This document shows, piece after piece, positions 19,529 through 30,942 of a stretch of DNA of 59,682 bases. Origin of the DNA: Phaeoceros laevis. Lineage: Eukaryota > Anthocerotophyta > Anthocerotopsida > Notothyladales. Position numbers and translations under genes: made by a program. Within the stretch, counting starts at the first letter, position 1. Each line of letters opens with the position of its first letter. The notes under the pieces are model-generated. The model ran no database searches. It was not told the origin of the DNA and was given only the letters and a program-made list of their open reading frames with translations. The stretch spans positions 65,085 to 124,766 of the forward strand of contig JBNGIQ010009234.1 of NCBI GenBank assembly GCA_049999765.1. Direction: 5' to 3'.

Positions 19529-20784
19529 ATGCTGCTAGGGATGGGAGTAGCTTCATTGGCAATTGCTCTGTGTCTGGTGCTGGGAGGAGTTGTCCCCTTT
19601 CAGGATGCTCCCGCGGCCCCTGTTTCTGCTGCCGGAGAGGGCGCAGAGGTGGATCTGCTAGCCCTTGATCAACTCTCCTGCTGTTATCATGCATCGCTGT
19701 GGATCGCTCATGTGTCGTCTCGAAGATTGGGTCTCTGGACTGTTCTAGGTTTTCTTCGATGTAGTCACACCGTGTTTTTCTTATGACCAGGTCACACATG
19801 GGAGCGTGATTAAGTTGATGCACGACAAAACCAAGTTCCGTTTACATTCGCACGACGTTCCCTACGGGTCAGGTAGCGGGCAGCAGTCTGTGACCGGCTT
19901 TCCGGGCGTTGAGGACTCCAACAGCTACTGGGTGAGTTTTTACACTGTGATGTCTTCCTTCTACTGCACTCTACAAATGGACCACTCTGATCAAATCAAC
20001 CTGTAATGTACTTGCAGATTGTTCATCTTGTGAAGCCAGAGGGCAAGGCTAGTGCACGGCAGGGTGACGTTATTCCTAACGGCTCCACAGTCCAGTTGCA
20101 GCATTCCCGAACAAGGAAATGGCTACACAGCCATCTCCACCAATCTCCGCTCTCAGGGAACATGGAGGTGAGCTTCTTGGCAGGTCAAAATTCGCAGCTC
20201 GCAGTCCGGTGTAAGAAGTCCCTCCGAAGCTGTAGGTCTGGTTTTGGTTCCTGGCCTCTCCTGACATTGATAGGTCAAATGCATGCAGGTGAGTTGTTTT
20301 GGAGGGGATGACCAAAGTGATACAGGAGATCACTGGAGGTAGTGGACCTTGTCTTCTCTTAGCGTAGCAGTAGTATCTGGCTATCAGCTTTCAGTTCTGC
20401 GGGGGGTGGGGGTGGGTGGGTAATCACCTGACGTGAAGGAGTAATCTCATGTGCTGGAATGCGTTATCAGGCTTGAAATTGACGGCAAGGGAGAGTTGTG
20501 GCTGAGGGACCAAAAGGTCCGGTTACAACACATTGACACTGGCGGCTATTTGCACAGTCACGACAAAAAGTACAATCGCATTGTAGCCGGTCAGCAAGAG
20601 GTACCACTCCATTGGAAACCTTATTCCCGCAGCTGTTGCATCTGGTTGAGTTAGGATTTCTGTAGTTATGTGACTTGCAACACCTCAATGGCAGGTTTGT
20701 GGAGTGACAAAAAAGAACTCGCAAAACTTATGGGTGGCAGCGGAAGGAGTTTACTTCCCCTTCCCAGGGTCGGCAAATTCTTGA
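19529..20784 (+). CDS. SDF2: Stromal cell-derived factor 2-like protein (SDF2), ER MIR-domain protein
   Basis: There are six exons: 19529-19648, 19791-19931, 20018-20167, 20289-20338, 20471-20600 and 20695-20784; 226 residues. All introns are GT-AG and phases match. The ATG at 19529 starts a classic signal peptide (MLLGMGVASLAIALCLVLGG), giving almost the length of Arabidopsis SDF2. The mature part is three MIR repeats: VTHGSVIKLMHDKTKFRLHSHDVPYGSGSGQQSVT, then LQHSRTRKWLHSHLHQSPLSGNMEVSCFG, then VRLQHIDTGGYLHSHDKKYNRIVAGQQEVCG. SDF2 works in the ER with ERdj3B and BiP in glycoprotein folding and receptor-kinase quality control; this is family knowledge. An in-frame ATG at 19166 would turn the signal peptide into an internal anchor, which is less likely. 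No KDEL-like tail is seen, as in plant SDF2. Confidence 0.93.
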
Positions 20785-23045
20785 AGTAACACGAGCATCA
20801 TGCACAAGCATCATGCATCCTCTAAGGTAGTCGTTCAGTTGACAGTGTCACGAATTATTTTTCCGTGTAACTTATGACAACTTCTGGAGGATTGGTCGAT
20901 TGGACGAAGTTTGAACAGATTTGCCCATTGCGCCCGAGATGCTAAAATCCCGTGATCTGGGCTGATTCTGATCTGGGCTGATTCTGGTCTGGAGTTGGTT
21001 GCCAGCATTCCATGGCCGCAGCTACTCATGCATTTGGTGCGTGCAGTCACTACAGTGTACATTGAGCATGGGTGTCACCACCATGTGCCACACTTTTGAT
21101 GTTGAAACACAAAATCGCAGATTAGCCGAAGTTCAGCCCTCCGGTCGTGCTCGTAGCTCAGGGGAAGCGTGTATCGCGGGTAAGGAGGGGCGTTGTCAGT
21201 TCCGTCACTGGATGGATGGCAAGCCGCTAGTACCGGGTACGTACCTGCCGGGTGCCGGGTTGCCCTAACCGAATGTTCGTATACATCCTGGTCACCTGGA
21301 GGTCAAAGTTACCTACCGGCTGGAGTTGGAGATACAGAGAGAGTGCAAAGACAGAGGGAGGAGAGAGAGGCGTGGGGAGAAAGAGAGCACGCGAGTAGGA
21401 AGAAATGGTGAGGTTCGGCAGGGCGATGGACGCGCGGGATCTGTACGAGGAGGCCCGGCTCTTCGATCCTCCACCCTGTCAGAGGCTGCAGGCTGTGCGG
21501 ACTGGTGCGATCTCGATACCGATCCCTCGCGCTTCTCATTGTATCTCAGATCGCTTCCGGTTTCCGCTCGGTTCTGCCTGCAGCTGCATGCTAGACAGCA
21601 CGGTGGTAGCCTTCGGTTAGGTTGCTGCAGAGCAGAAAAATTGTGGCTGGGTAACCCCAGGGCACCCGAGCAGGCGCAATTGGCTTGCTCTGCCATCTGA
21701 TCCGCCGGTTTTTGCAACCGGTTATGGTTTGAGGACTTGCGGAGCTTTGTTTGGGATGGGATGCGGGACCGAGCATTCTAGATGAGAGAGTGTGGCAGCC
21801 AGTGTGCATCCTATGCGTCTCCGTGATGTGATCTTTCGGTGATTTGCAATTCGGAAAAGTCGGAGTGCACCGTGAGTCGTTTTTGTTTGCGGACGCAGCA
21901 GCTTCGAGCTCCTCGTCCTTTTTGGTGGTGGATGGTAGTCTGCATGAAGCACGCGGCCTCTCCCCTGTCGCCCTCTTCCATTTGCGCAAACTGCAGTTGC
22001 GCTTGCTCCAATTGGCGGCTGTACAATGTGATCGGGAGTTGTCTGTGCCTGGCATTCACTTCTCAGATCAGATCCGCGTTTCTCTGGCATCTGCTCGCTC
22101 TAACCGAATTTAGGTCTTGATCTCTGCGTCCTGCCACGCTCGCAATCGTAACCTAGCTTATGCTGGTATCTGGGAGTCAATTTCCATTTTGGTTATCAAA
22201 ATTTTCCACTTGTGGCATTTCCGCTCTCCGATCGTAACCTTCCAGTCTGAGATCGAAGGGTTTCCCTTGCGAATTCGCTCCTCTAGTTTCGGAATCGTGC
22301 AGTGCTGGTCTAATTGTCTGTTGGATGATACCGCAATCCTTACCCCTCCTACACTGCTGTCCGGATGTATCGTTTCAAAGCTTTAGTGGAGATTGTGGCT
22401 CTAAATTAGTTGCACGGTCAAGGGATCTCTTCTTGCGTTTCTGAGGCGCTGAGGTATTTGGTTTTCAATTCCGGGATCTTGTAATTGCACCTGGCCAGTA
22501 GTCTGCATTTCATCGTCTTTGTTACTCCTGATTGGATTTTCGGTCCTGTGAGTACCTGTCTTTTTTGGGATTTTATGTCCATATTGTCGCACGGCCTGTT
22601 TGATGGCATAAACCTACAGACTTTGTGAAGTTCGGCTGTAAAATTTCCGTTTTGAATGTTTTCCAGGTTACAGGCTGCCTGCTCAGGATGAGGCCACCCT
22701 TCAAAGGCCTCCTGAGTGAGTGCAATTTTTTATGAACGCACTTACGAGGCTTGGGACATCAACAGAGCTCAGTATCACCTTCGGCACATGTTCTCCGGAG
22801 ACACATGCTATGTAAAGAGGATGGGCAATTTTCTGACAGGTTGAGGAAATCAGGAGTCTGCCGGAAAAGGAACAGGGTGTACGGCATTTGGAGAGGTGAA
22901 AAACAAGTTCCATTACTGCTGTGTCACCAAGAGAAGGTGCATACAAGCAGAGTTGATATAGCTCATAATGAACAGGATATGGGGCTTTGGAGCAACTTCA
23001 GTCTAGGCTGAATGTCTCTGTTATAACTTGAGACGCACACTTGTC
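20785..23045. other. Intergenic and probable spliced 5' leader of the DUF7138 gene
   Basis: No protein gene is recognised. 21330-21410 is a GA-rich stretch typical of a plant 5' leader, and TTTTCCAG|G at about 22670 looks like a 3' splice site, so the next gene probably has a long 5' untranslated intron. The frames seen here on both strands have no family motifs. Confidence 0.4.
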
Positions 23046-24566
23046 ATGGCCATGGAGAGCTTTGCAACACCATATCCACTCTTTTTCCATGATGGGGAGC
23101 AAGAGCATGATAAGGGACATATTGGGATACATTCAGTGCTTACGTTCAAGCGTTTCCAGGGCATAATCTGTCAGAAGATCGGGATACCGGCTAATCAATT
23201 GTCTGCAGTTTTTGTTTGCCGTAGGACATTGAAGGACACAGAGAAGAGGCAGAAATTGCCCATCAATGAAAACACGAATTTCAACATCATTTTGAATCAG
23301 CACAATCCAAGCAGGGAAAGGGACTGCCACTTTCTTGTATCAATGAAGAAGTCCAAAAAGGAGCGGAAAGGTACAAGGAAGCGCAGCACCGAAGCAGAGA
23401 ACGCTGATGATGATGATTCAGCTTCCTCCCGGGGAGATTTGTCTCCATCAGATGAGAGGCCCAAGTCCAGTAATGGCAAGGACGAGAGTTTTCTGCCCGA
23501 GGACTCTTCACCCATCCCCATGCTTCGGCCATCTTCTCCAGTTGTTGTGCCTGCTGCTCATGCCAATGGGCACGTAGCAACTAGCAATGGCTCTTCACCA
23601 AGTGCAAAGACACCTTCAGTGGATGCAAACAAGGTTGAGAGGACTCTGCTCAGGCGGGAAGGTATGGGGCAGAATGGCTTTGCCAGCCCAAGGGCAGGTT
23701 GGCACAATGGGAGCGGGGTAGGTAGTCAGAGAGTTGAAGGTTTTAGTGTATCTAGTACATTGAAGGTGGAGAATCGTCCACCCTTACAAAGCCAGCAGAG
23801 CCCTAATGGGCAGCAGGAAGATCATCGAAAGCTGGAGCAAAGAAGTTCAGGGAATGGCAGTGTACAGGGCAAAGCAGCTGATAAGACGGCTCCTTCAGCA
23901 GCTGCCCAGCCACTGCGACGTGTTTCTGTTCCTCATGCTGATCTATTTCACCAGGAAAGGTTCAGTGACGCTGTGCCGCAGCCTTCTCCAGTACTCAGGA
24001 ATGGGATTGTTCCAATGGGTTCTCCAATTTCGCCTAGTATGGGAAGAAATGGAGCTTCTGCTGCTGTTGGCCCCATGGTGGGTAGCCAAGGACAGGCAAG
24101 GAATGGAAGCTTTGCTGCCTCTCCTACTGCTTCTCGAGCAAACGCTGTGCCACCAGCTGCTAATGGAAGGCCATCAATTTCCTCTGTTTCTGCGGCTGGA
24201 AATTTCATGCCTAGAGCCATGAATGGCAGGTCTGCAGCAATGGGCTCAGGAGCTAACGGGGTTAGTTTGCAGCACACCCAACAGGCACACCTTCTGCATG
24301 GCTTGCACCAGCAGCATGCTTCACATATGTCGATGACACCTGTGGAGTTTTCAAAGTTCAGTGGCGTTCTCAGGGGCCTCGTGGGTATGGATCTCAGAGG
24401 AGAGGCCAGTAAGATTTGCAGGGTGTGCTATTCTTGCGCAGAAAGGAACATCAGACCAGCTCCTTTCCACTCCTGTGTGCATGACAGGATCATAGCGGGT
24501 TTCAGAGGTCCTTCTCCGGCTGGACCTATCGGAAGACCTGTGAAACGTCATGTGGAAGCAGCGTAG
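23046..24566 (+). CDS. DUF7138-domain protein
   Basis: This is a single coding exon of 506 residues; the first ATG of the frame is at 23046 (an earlier in-frame TTG is not used). Residues 1-105 match the plant DUF7138 pattern: YPLFFHDGEQE, LTFKRFQGIICQKIGI, a basic KLPINENTNFNIIL and DCHFLVSMKKSKKERKG. The middle is a long Ser/Pro/Asn-rich disordered region. The end has a conserved Cys/His stretch, ICRVCYSCAERNIRPAPFHSCVHDRIIAGFRGPSPAGPIGRP, which looks like a small metal-binding motif. The function of the family is not established; it is plant-specific and probably regulatory. The upstream region suggests a long 5' leader. Confidence 0.8.
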   Translation: MAMESFATPYPLFFHDGEQEHDKGHIGIHSVLTFKRFQGIICQKIGIPANQLSAVFVCRRTLKDTEKRQKLPINENTNFNIILNQHNPSRERDCHFLVSMKKSKKERKGTRKRSTEAENADDDDSASSRGDLSPSDERPKSSNGKDESFLPEDSSPIPMLRPSSPVVVPAAHANGHVATSNGSSPSAKTPSVDANKVERTLLRREGMGQNGFASPRAGWHNGSGVGSQRVEGFSVSSTLKVENRPPLQSQQSPNGQQEDHRKLEQRSSGNGSVQGKAADKTAPSAAAQPLRRVSVPHADLFHQERFSDAVPQPSPVLRNGIVPMGSPISPSMGRNGASAAVGPMVGSQGQARNGSFAASPTASRANAVPPAANGRPSISSVSAAGNFMPRAMNGRSAAMGSGANGVSLQHTQQAHLLHGLHQQHASHMSMTPVEFSKFSGVLRGLVGMDLRGEASKICRVCYSCAERNIRPAPFHSCVHDRIIAGFRGPSPAGPIGRPVKRHVEAA

Positions 24567-25829
24567 TAAGCCACTGTCATCTTCTTGAGACAAGAGGGAC
24601 GGAAAAATGTGGTTGCATGCTGTGGGTTTAGGAGTAGAGGCTAATCAAACAGTCCATAAGCAAGCTGATGCCAAAACATGTAAAATGGAAACCAAACCCT
24701 CAAATCAGGTGTTGGAAACGCTGTCTTGGAGGGTCTATCGAACAAGTGTCTGCTGCTTGTATTTGTCATATTTTGTCATATGGCATATGGGCTATGGCAG
24801 ATAAGGCTATGGCAGATAAGGCTATGGCAGATAAGGCTATGGCAGATAAGGCTACGGCAGGCCGCACTATCCACTGGCAGTACAATCACACGAACCTCTT
24901 TGCGTCATTCTTGGCATCTGGCGCAATAAAGAGAAGGGTGGGCAGTTTTACGTCTCACTGATTGCTACAGCGTTCGGTCCGTAAGCCCTGTGGGCCCCTT
25001 CTTTGCAAGTAACTGGATGAGTGGGTCTGGTCCGGCCTCAAAGTGTGAAAGGTGGTAGGTGGCAGTACGCCAAGTCAGATGGACAGCGAGAATTCGGACG
25101 CACTGTTTGTGGGACCCGTACAGACGCCGGTTAGGCTACCCGGCTGCACCGGCTAAGCTCGTCGTGTCCACTTCCTTTAGTCTGGGACATTTCGCCAACG
25201 GCCCACGTGGGATCAAGAATTCGTTTCTCGGACTGTCGGACAGCAGTTTTCACTCACAGTGCGTTTCCGGATTTAGTTTACTTCCGTGGGGACGAAGGGA
25301 AAGCCAGCTCGGCATGCCTTGAAGGAAGGCTCAAGCGGTGAGGAAATTAGATTATTCAGCTTCCGGCCAGTGCACCAACCCTGGATTATCTCCCTCCTTA
25401 CATTGCCATTCATCACAAAGTGTACAGGTGGTGCCATGATTCAATCGTATGCGCAACTTCCTTCAAGGAGGTGAGCATGGAGGACATTCTCTTCAGCTTG
25501 GAGAGATCTGTGGGTCGAGGTGTAGAGTGTGTTGTCTCAAGGATGGTGGTGGGGCACCACCAGATGGAAGCTGTTTCTGTGGTTCTGCTCCGAATTCTAT
25601 TTGCGCAATTTTGAGGCAGCTTTGCGAGTACAGCCGACGGGAGAGAGCTCCTCATGTGAGGTCTTCTAGAAACGTCGCCAGCACCTTACCAAAAGCCCTG
25701 AACTTCAATCGGCTAGTGCCAGGGTGCCAGGGAGCTTCTTAGCATGTGAATCCTTGTTGCGTGCCCTGTGTTGCGATCCTGCTGGGTTCAGGTGCTGCGG
25801 AGGGTTTTTGCAGCGGGTTTAGTTTCCGA
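24567..25829. other. Intergenic between convergent DUF7138 and PPR genes
   Basis: No gene is seen. It contains the 3' region of the DUF7138 gene, a 15-bp minisatellite at 24791-24860, and the 3' flank of the minus-strand PPR gene. Confidence 0.5.
24791..24860. repeat. 15-bp minisatellite, four full copies
   Basis: GCTATGGCAGATAAG is repeated four times exactly (24791-24850) with a partial, diverged fifth copy. The unit is a multiple of three and reads Ala-Met-Ala-Asp-Lys in one frame, but no gene surrounds it. Confidence 0.95.
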
Positions 25830-28800
25830 TCAAGGCTTCACCTTCTCGCTCAAAATTCCTGACAGATCATGAATCTGTTCTTGCTGTCGGTGCTTGCCTT
25901 TTCCCACGATGAATGCATGCACTCCCTGCCCATGCTCAATCCAGCTCTGGCCAGGTTTTTTCCGTGCGCCTGCTTCGAGTCTCATAGCGTCCACTTTCCT
26001 CGCTTTGTCCCACATGCCAGCATGGGCATATATATTCCGCATTACGATATAAGGTGCTGCATTCGTTGGCTGTAGATGGACTGCACAGTCAAATGCATGC
26101 TTTCCTAGCACCACGTTGCCATGCTTCCGACAGGCACTGAGTAGAGACAACCAGATAGCTGGATTGGGCTGCATCGGCATTGTGGCCAGCAATTGCTCTA
26201 GTTTGGTAAAGCACCCGGCACGTCCAAGAAGGTCTACCATAGTGACATAGTGGTCCATTTCCGGAGTGATGCCATGGTCTTTGCTCATGGACTCGAAATA
26301 TTCAACACCTCTGTCCACCATCCCAGCATGGCTGCACGCAGAGAGAAGTGTTAGGAATGTGACTTCATTGGGCTTCACACCTGTCAGCTGCATTTTCTCG
26401 TAGCATTGCAGGCTGGTTTCGAAGTCTCCTTGGCGGGCATACCCAGCAGTCAGCGCATTCCAGGATGCCACGTCTGGCTGGGGCAGTTGGTTGAATACAT
26501 CTTGAGCGTCCACCAGACTGGAGCATTTGGCATATGCACTGATGAGCGAAGGTGCTACAATAAGACCCAAGTCATGTCCCGTGGAAACAAGGTTGCGGTG
26601 AATCTGCATGCACATATTGAGCGCGCCTGTGTTGCCACACAGGCGCAAGATGCGTGCATAACTGGTGTCATCTGGACTTGTGCCCTCCTCTAGCATCTGC
26701 CCATAGAGGAGTAAAGCCTGGTCCAACTCGCCTTGCTGGACATATGCTCCAAGCATTGCATTCCACCATTCGACACTTCGCTGGGACAGACTATCAAAAA
26801 CGAGCTGGGCATCAGCAATGCTTCCACACTTGCCATACATGCTTACCAGCGCTGTGCAAACAAAAAGGTCTGATACATGGCCTCGGACACAAGCATCTTG
26901 ATGTATTGCCCTGCCCTTTTGCAGGGACTTAAGCCTGAGGAGATGTCCGTCTATAAGGGTAGCCTCTTCTGTTTCTGCAACGCTCCCACATGCTTGGAGT
27001 GCGCTCACAAAGTTCCAGTTATCTGGACTGACAACTTCTTGCCGCATTAGGTCATAAAGCTCCAAGGCCATCTCACCTTGGCCCTGCTCAGCATATCCCG
27101 CTATCATGGCATTCCATGTCACCACAGTCCTGTGAGACAGCCCATTAAACACATCACGTGCATCCATGAGGCTTCCACACTTGGCATACATGCTGATCAG
27201 CGTGTTGCAGATGAAAACGTTTGTTTCATAGCCTATCCTCCTCAAGTCGGCATAAATTGCATTTCCCTTCTGCAGAGCCTCCACCTTGAGTGCTTGCCCA
27301 TTTATGAGGACCATCTCTTCTTGTCTCGCAAGGTTGCCACAGGCCTGGAGCAAGCTGACGAAAACTCGATCATCAGGAGTCACACCTGCCTCCTGCATTC
27401 TTTGATATAGCTGAAATGCCTGCTCTGCCTGGCCTTGTTGGACACAAGCCGCAAGCATCACTGACCATGACACTACATCTTGTTGCCACAGCAGTCCGTC
27501 AAAGACATGCTCTGCATCCACAATACTACCACATTTTCCGTACATACTAATCAGGGCTTTGCCAACAAAAACATCTGCTTGGAAACCACTTTTCTGAGCT
27601 TCAGCATGTATTTCCTTTCCAATATTTAAAGCTTCGACTCTTAACAATTGCTCGTCTACAAGAACAATTTCTTCTTTCTCCGCCAGGTTGCCACATGCCT
27701 GAAGTACAGTTACGATGGTCCGATCCTTTGGACTTACACCTCCCTCCTGCATTTCACTATAAAGTTGTACAACCTTGTCCCAACTGCCCTGCTGCGCATA
27801 TGCGAGGAGGATTGATGACCAGGAGGCCTCAGTTTGCTGGGACAATTCATCAAAGACGCTCTGTGCATTCACAATGCTACCACACTTTGTGTACATAGTG
27901 ATAAGAGCGGTATGCACAAGCACATCAGAACCGTGGCCCCTCCTCTGAGCTTCATCATGTAGGGCTCTCCCCTTCTGCAAAGCTTCCACTCTAACTACTT
28001 GGCCATCTACATGCACAACGTCTTCCTTCCCTGCAAGATTGCCACAAACATGAAACAAGTTAATAAAGGTCCTCTCATCTGGACTGACTGCTTCCCACCT
28101 CATTTGATGGTAGAGATCTAGCGCCTTCTCGTATTCCCCTTGTTGATCATAACTTACAAGCATGGAGTTCCATAACACTATGTCACGATGTGACATCCCA
28201 TCAAACACTCTCTGTGCCTCCACAATGTTACCGCACTTTGCATAAATACTGATAAGAGTGTTCCCAAAGAAAGCATCTGAATCATAATGCCTGTCCTGAG
28301 CATCAACATGTACCCTCCTCACCAAATCCAGAGTCTCAAGTCTACGAGATTCCCTCCCTACAGCAGACATGTCTTCTCCCTCTGCAGCACAGGCACATGC
28401 TTGCAGAACGCTGACTAAGGTCCTCTCATCGGGACTGACACCGTGCTCTCGCATTTCATTATAAAGCTGCAAAGTCTTCTTCCCTTGGCCCTCTCGGATA
28501 TAACCAGTGAGCATTGCATTCCATGACACAACATCTCGCCGCAACAACCCATCAAAGACACTTTGTGCGTCTAAAATACTTCCACACTTTGCATACATGG
28601 TAACCAGAGAATTGCCAACGTAAGTATCCAGTTCAAAACCCTTCCTGCGGGCATGGGCATGTATCGCCTTCCCCTCGTGCAAAGACTTCACTCTAAGTGT
28701 TTGGCCATCCAAGGGCACAACGTCTTCTTTTTCAGCAGAGCTGCCGCATGCTTGAAGCACAGTGACAAAGGTCCTATCGTCTGGACTGACAAGTTCCTCC

Positions 28801-30053
28801 TGCATTTGATGATATAGATTCATGGACTTCTCGCCTTGGCCTTGATGCGCATAACCGGTGAGCAGCGCATTCCAAAGTACCACATTCCTACAAGGCAAGC
28901 TGCCAACCACAAGTTGTGCATCCATGATGCTGCCGCACTTTGCATACATACTAACAAGGGCACTACCAACAAAGACATCTGATGCACAGCCACATTTGTG
29001 AGCTTGAGCATGCATTATCTTGCCCTTTCTCAAGGACTCCATCCTCACTGACTGTCCACCTACCAAGAGTGGGGTGTCCTTATCAGCAAGGCTTCCACAT
29101 GCTTGAAGGACGCTGACAAGGGTCCTAGCATCTGGACTAACTAGTTCCTCCTTCATGTGCTGATATAGCTGCCAAACCTTGTCAGCATGGCCCTGCACAG
29201 CATAACCTGCAAGCAGAGCATTCCATGGCACAATGTTCCTCTCTGACATCCCTACAAACACTTGCTGTGCAAATATGTTTGCACCACACTTTGCATACAT
29301 GCTAATGAGTGTGCTGCCAACAAAGACATCTGAATCACATCCTGTTCTCCAGGCTTCAGCATGTATTGCCAGACCTGTTTGCAAACAGTCCACCTTGAGC
29401 CGGTACCCATGTATGAGGGAAAAGTTTTGTTTCTCTGCAACACTACCACATGCTTGAAGGACCATGACAAAAATTCGGGCATCAGCATTTACCCCTTCCT
29501 CCTGCATCTGTTGATAAAGCCGTAAAGTTTTCTCACTTTGGCCCTGCTGGACATATGCTGCAACAATTGCTCTCCATGAGACTACGTCCGGCTGGGGAAT
29601 CATATCAAACACGGTCTGCGCATCCACAGTGCTCCCACACTTGGCATACATGTCGATGAGGCATGTGCCCACATATAGATCAGAGCCACAGCCATATTTC
29701 AGAGCATCAGCATGAATGCGTTTGCCTTGTGTCAGGTTGGTTGTACTGCCACAAGCCTTCAGTACACTGACCAGGGTATACTTGTTCGGCTCCACTCCTT
29801 GCTCTCGCATATACTGGTAGAGGCCCAGAGCTTCTTCATATTTTCCTGCCTTTCTGTACCCCGAAATTACAGCTGTCCAGGAGAGAACATTTCGCTGAGG
29901 AAATCTCTGACATACATGGACAGCTTCGTCAAGACTACCGAATTTCACCAAAGTGCTCACCACCGAATCACTGGTGGATTCCAACCCTCGCTTGGCACGG
30001 GCTAGGGCATCCCTTCTGGTGTCATTGCATGCCTTCAGGACGGACCTGTACAT
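25830..30053 (-). CDS. Giant PLS-class PPR protein, E-type, with repeated insertion
   Basis: This is one uninterrupted minus-strand frame of 1407 residues from the ATG at 30053; an in-frame TAG lies shortly upstream, so a 5' exon is possible only by splicing. It is built of about ten P-L-S triplets with signatures such as VVSWNAMLTGYIREGQG, GVSPDERTLVSVLQACG and DVFVGSTLISMYAKCGS. It ends in an E motif (APYIVMRNIYAHAGMWDKARKV, KKPGQSWIEHGQGVHAF) and stops before any DYW deaminase domain. PLS-E proteins choose C-to-U editing sites in organelle RNA and borrow a DYW partner. Eight consecutive units carry the same extra 14-15 residues, e.g. EKEEIVLVDEQLLRVEALN. No obvious transit peptide is present at this start, which also hints at a missing 5' exon. 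Confidence 0.92.
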   Translation of the reverse strand: MYRSVLKACNDTRRDALARAKRGLESTSDSVVSTLVKFGSLDEAVHVCQRFPQRNVLSWTAVISGYRKAGKYEEALGLYQYMREQGVEPNKYTLVSVLKACGSTTNLTQGKRIHADALKYGCGSDLYVGTCLIDMYAKCGSTVDAQTVFDMIPQPDVVSWRAIVAAYVQQGQSEKTLRLYQQMQEEGVNADARIFVMVLQACGSVAEKQNFSLIHGYRLKVDCLQTGLAIHAEAWRTGCDSDVFVGSTLISMYAKCGANIFAQQVFVGMSERNIVPWNALLAGYAVQGHADKVWQLYQHMKEELVSPDARTLVSVLQACGSLADKDTPLLVGGQSVRMESLRKGKIMHAQAHKCGCASDVFVGSALVSMYAKCGSIMDAQLVVGSLPCRNVVLWNALLTGYAHQGQGEKSMNLYHQMQEELVSPDDRTFVTVLQACGSSAEKEDVVPLDGQTLRVKSLHEGKAIHAHARRKGFELDTYVGNSLVTMYAKCGSILDAQSVFDGLLRRDVVSWNAMLTGYIREGQGKKTLQLYNEMREHGVSPDERTLVSVLQACACAAEGEDMSAVGRESRRLETLDLVRRVHVDAQDRHYDSDAFFGNTLISIYAKCGNIVEAQRVFDGMSHRDIVLWNSMLVSYDQQGEYEKALDLYHQMRWEAVSPDERTFINLFHVCGNLAGKEDVVHVDGQVVRVEALQKGRALHDEAQRRGHGSDVLVHTALITMYTKCGSIVNAQSVFDELSQQTEASWSSILLAYAQQGSWDKVVQLYSEMQEGGVSPKDRTIVTVLQACGNLAEKEEIVLVDEQLLRVEALNIGKEIHAEAQKSGFQADVFVGKALISMYGKCGSIVDAEHVFDGLLWQQDVVSWSVMLAACVQQGQAEQAFQLYQRMQEAGVTPDDRVFVSLLQACGNLARQEEMVLINGQALKVEALQKGNAIYADLRRIGYETNVFICNTLISMYAKCGSLMDARDVFNGLSHRTVVTWNAMIAGYAEQGQGEMALELYDLMRQEVVSPDNWNFVSALQACGSVAETEEATLIDGHLLRLKSLQKGRAIHQDACVRGHVSDLFVCTALVSMYGKCGSIADAQLVFDSLSQRSVEWWNAMLGAYVQQGELDQALLLYGQMLEEGTSPDDTSYARILRLCGNTGALNMCMQIHRNLVSTGHDLGLIVAPSLISAYAKCSSLVDAQDVFNQLPQPDVASWNALTAGYARQGDFETSLQCYEKMQLTGVKPNEVTFLTLLSACSHAGMVDRGVEYFESMSKDHGITPEMDHYVTMVDLLGRAGCFTKLEQLLATMPMQPNPAIWLSLLSACRKHGNVVLGKHAFDCAVHLQPTNAAPYIVMRNIYAHAGMWDKARKVDAMRLEAGARKKPGQSWIEHGQGVHAFIVGKGKHRQQEQIHDLSGILSEKVKP

Positions 30054-30942
30054 CTCCACCAACGAGCCAGTGCCCCGCTCGTGGGTCGGGGCATACAAGA
30101 CCTAGGTTTCTTCCTGGCACAAGCTTGGGACTTCATCACCTCACTATGGTGTCACAAACCAGGAACCTCGAACTTGGCGGCGAATTCAGTTTGGATTAAT
30201 GCTACACGATATGGTCGCCATTGTCTAGTGAGCCTGAAGAAGGGGCCCTCTAGCTTGTCCGTCCCCGCAATCATGAGTCTGGAAAAGTGCTGAACAATAT
30301 AGACGACTTTGATCTCTTCAGCCAGAAGAAACGTACCTCTGGGCCCTCTAGCTTTTCCGTCCAGCATTCATGAGATTCTGACTTCAGATTCTCTGAAGGC
30401 TGCTTCGGTATATTATACTGCGGGTGCTTGAGTGAGCGCATATTTGAGCTTCTTGACTCCCTGAAGCTGAAACAACTGTTCAAACGGGAGTTGGAGTGCA
30501 TTAGCCGGAACCAGCCAAGTAATGTTCGAGCAGGATCCGAATTGTGACCACTTCTAAACTGCTGAGCAGAATGGTATAAGCGGGATTCTTCCAAAGTTGA
30601 GACAACTAGTGAATCATTTTACAAGAGGAGACTTGTTGGTCATTCAGCTGAAAATGGGTTCCAAGCCTGAGTTCTGAGGAATTCGCTCACCCACAACCAG
30701 ACACTTCGACCTGATATTTGACCTCATCCAAGGAAGAGAAGCATTGTAAACAGAGATGGCTATCGTTTCTTCGACAATTGGGGCAGGTGAACAGTCTGTT
30801 GAAGAGCAAGTTGTGACACTGGGCAGTGAGTTCCATATTTAGAAGCCTATGTGGATGCCAACCCGTCCACGTAAAACCCTAGAAGGAGCACACATGGTGG
30901 TCAAATGCTCGAGCTGCTGGAGGGAAGCATCCCATTGAAGTC
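30054..30942. promoter_or_regulatory. Divergent intergenic region PPR / fucosyltransferase
   Basis: 889 bp lie between the two start codons, on opposite strands. A sequence AGGGCCCTCTAGCTTGTCCGTCC (complement partly) recurs: GGGCCCTCTAGCTT.TCCGTCC is at about 30242 and 30340. No gene is seen within it. Confidence 0.45.

Noticed and set aside
24791-24860. CRISPR-like array
   Set aside because: Copies are directly adjacent without spacers in a plant nuclear sequence; it is a minisatellite.
25830-25950. DYW deaminase domain at the end of the PPR gene
   Set aside because: The frame stops soon after the E motif; no HxE or CxxC zinc motifs are present.
30054-30098. Extension of the PPR frame to 30098
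   Set aside because: That frame begins with TTG just after an in-frame TAG; the first ATG is at 30053.
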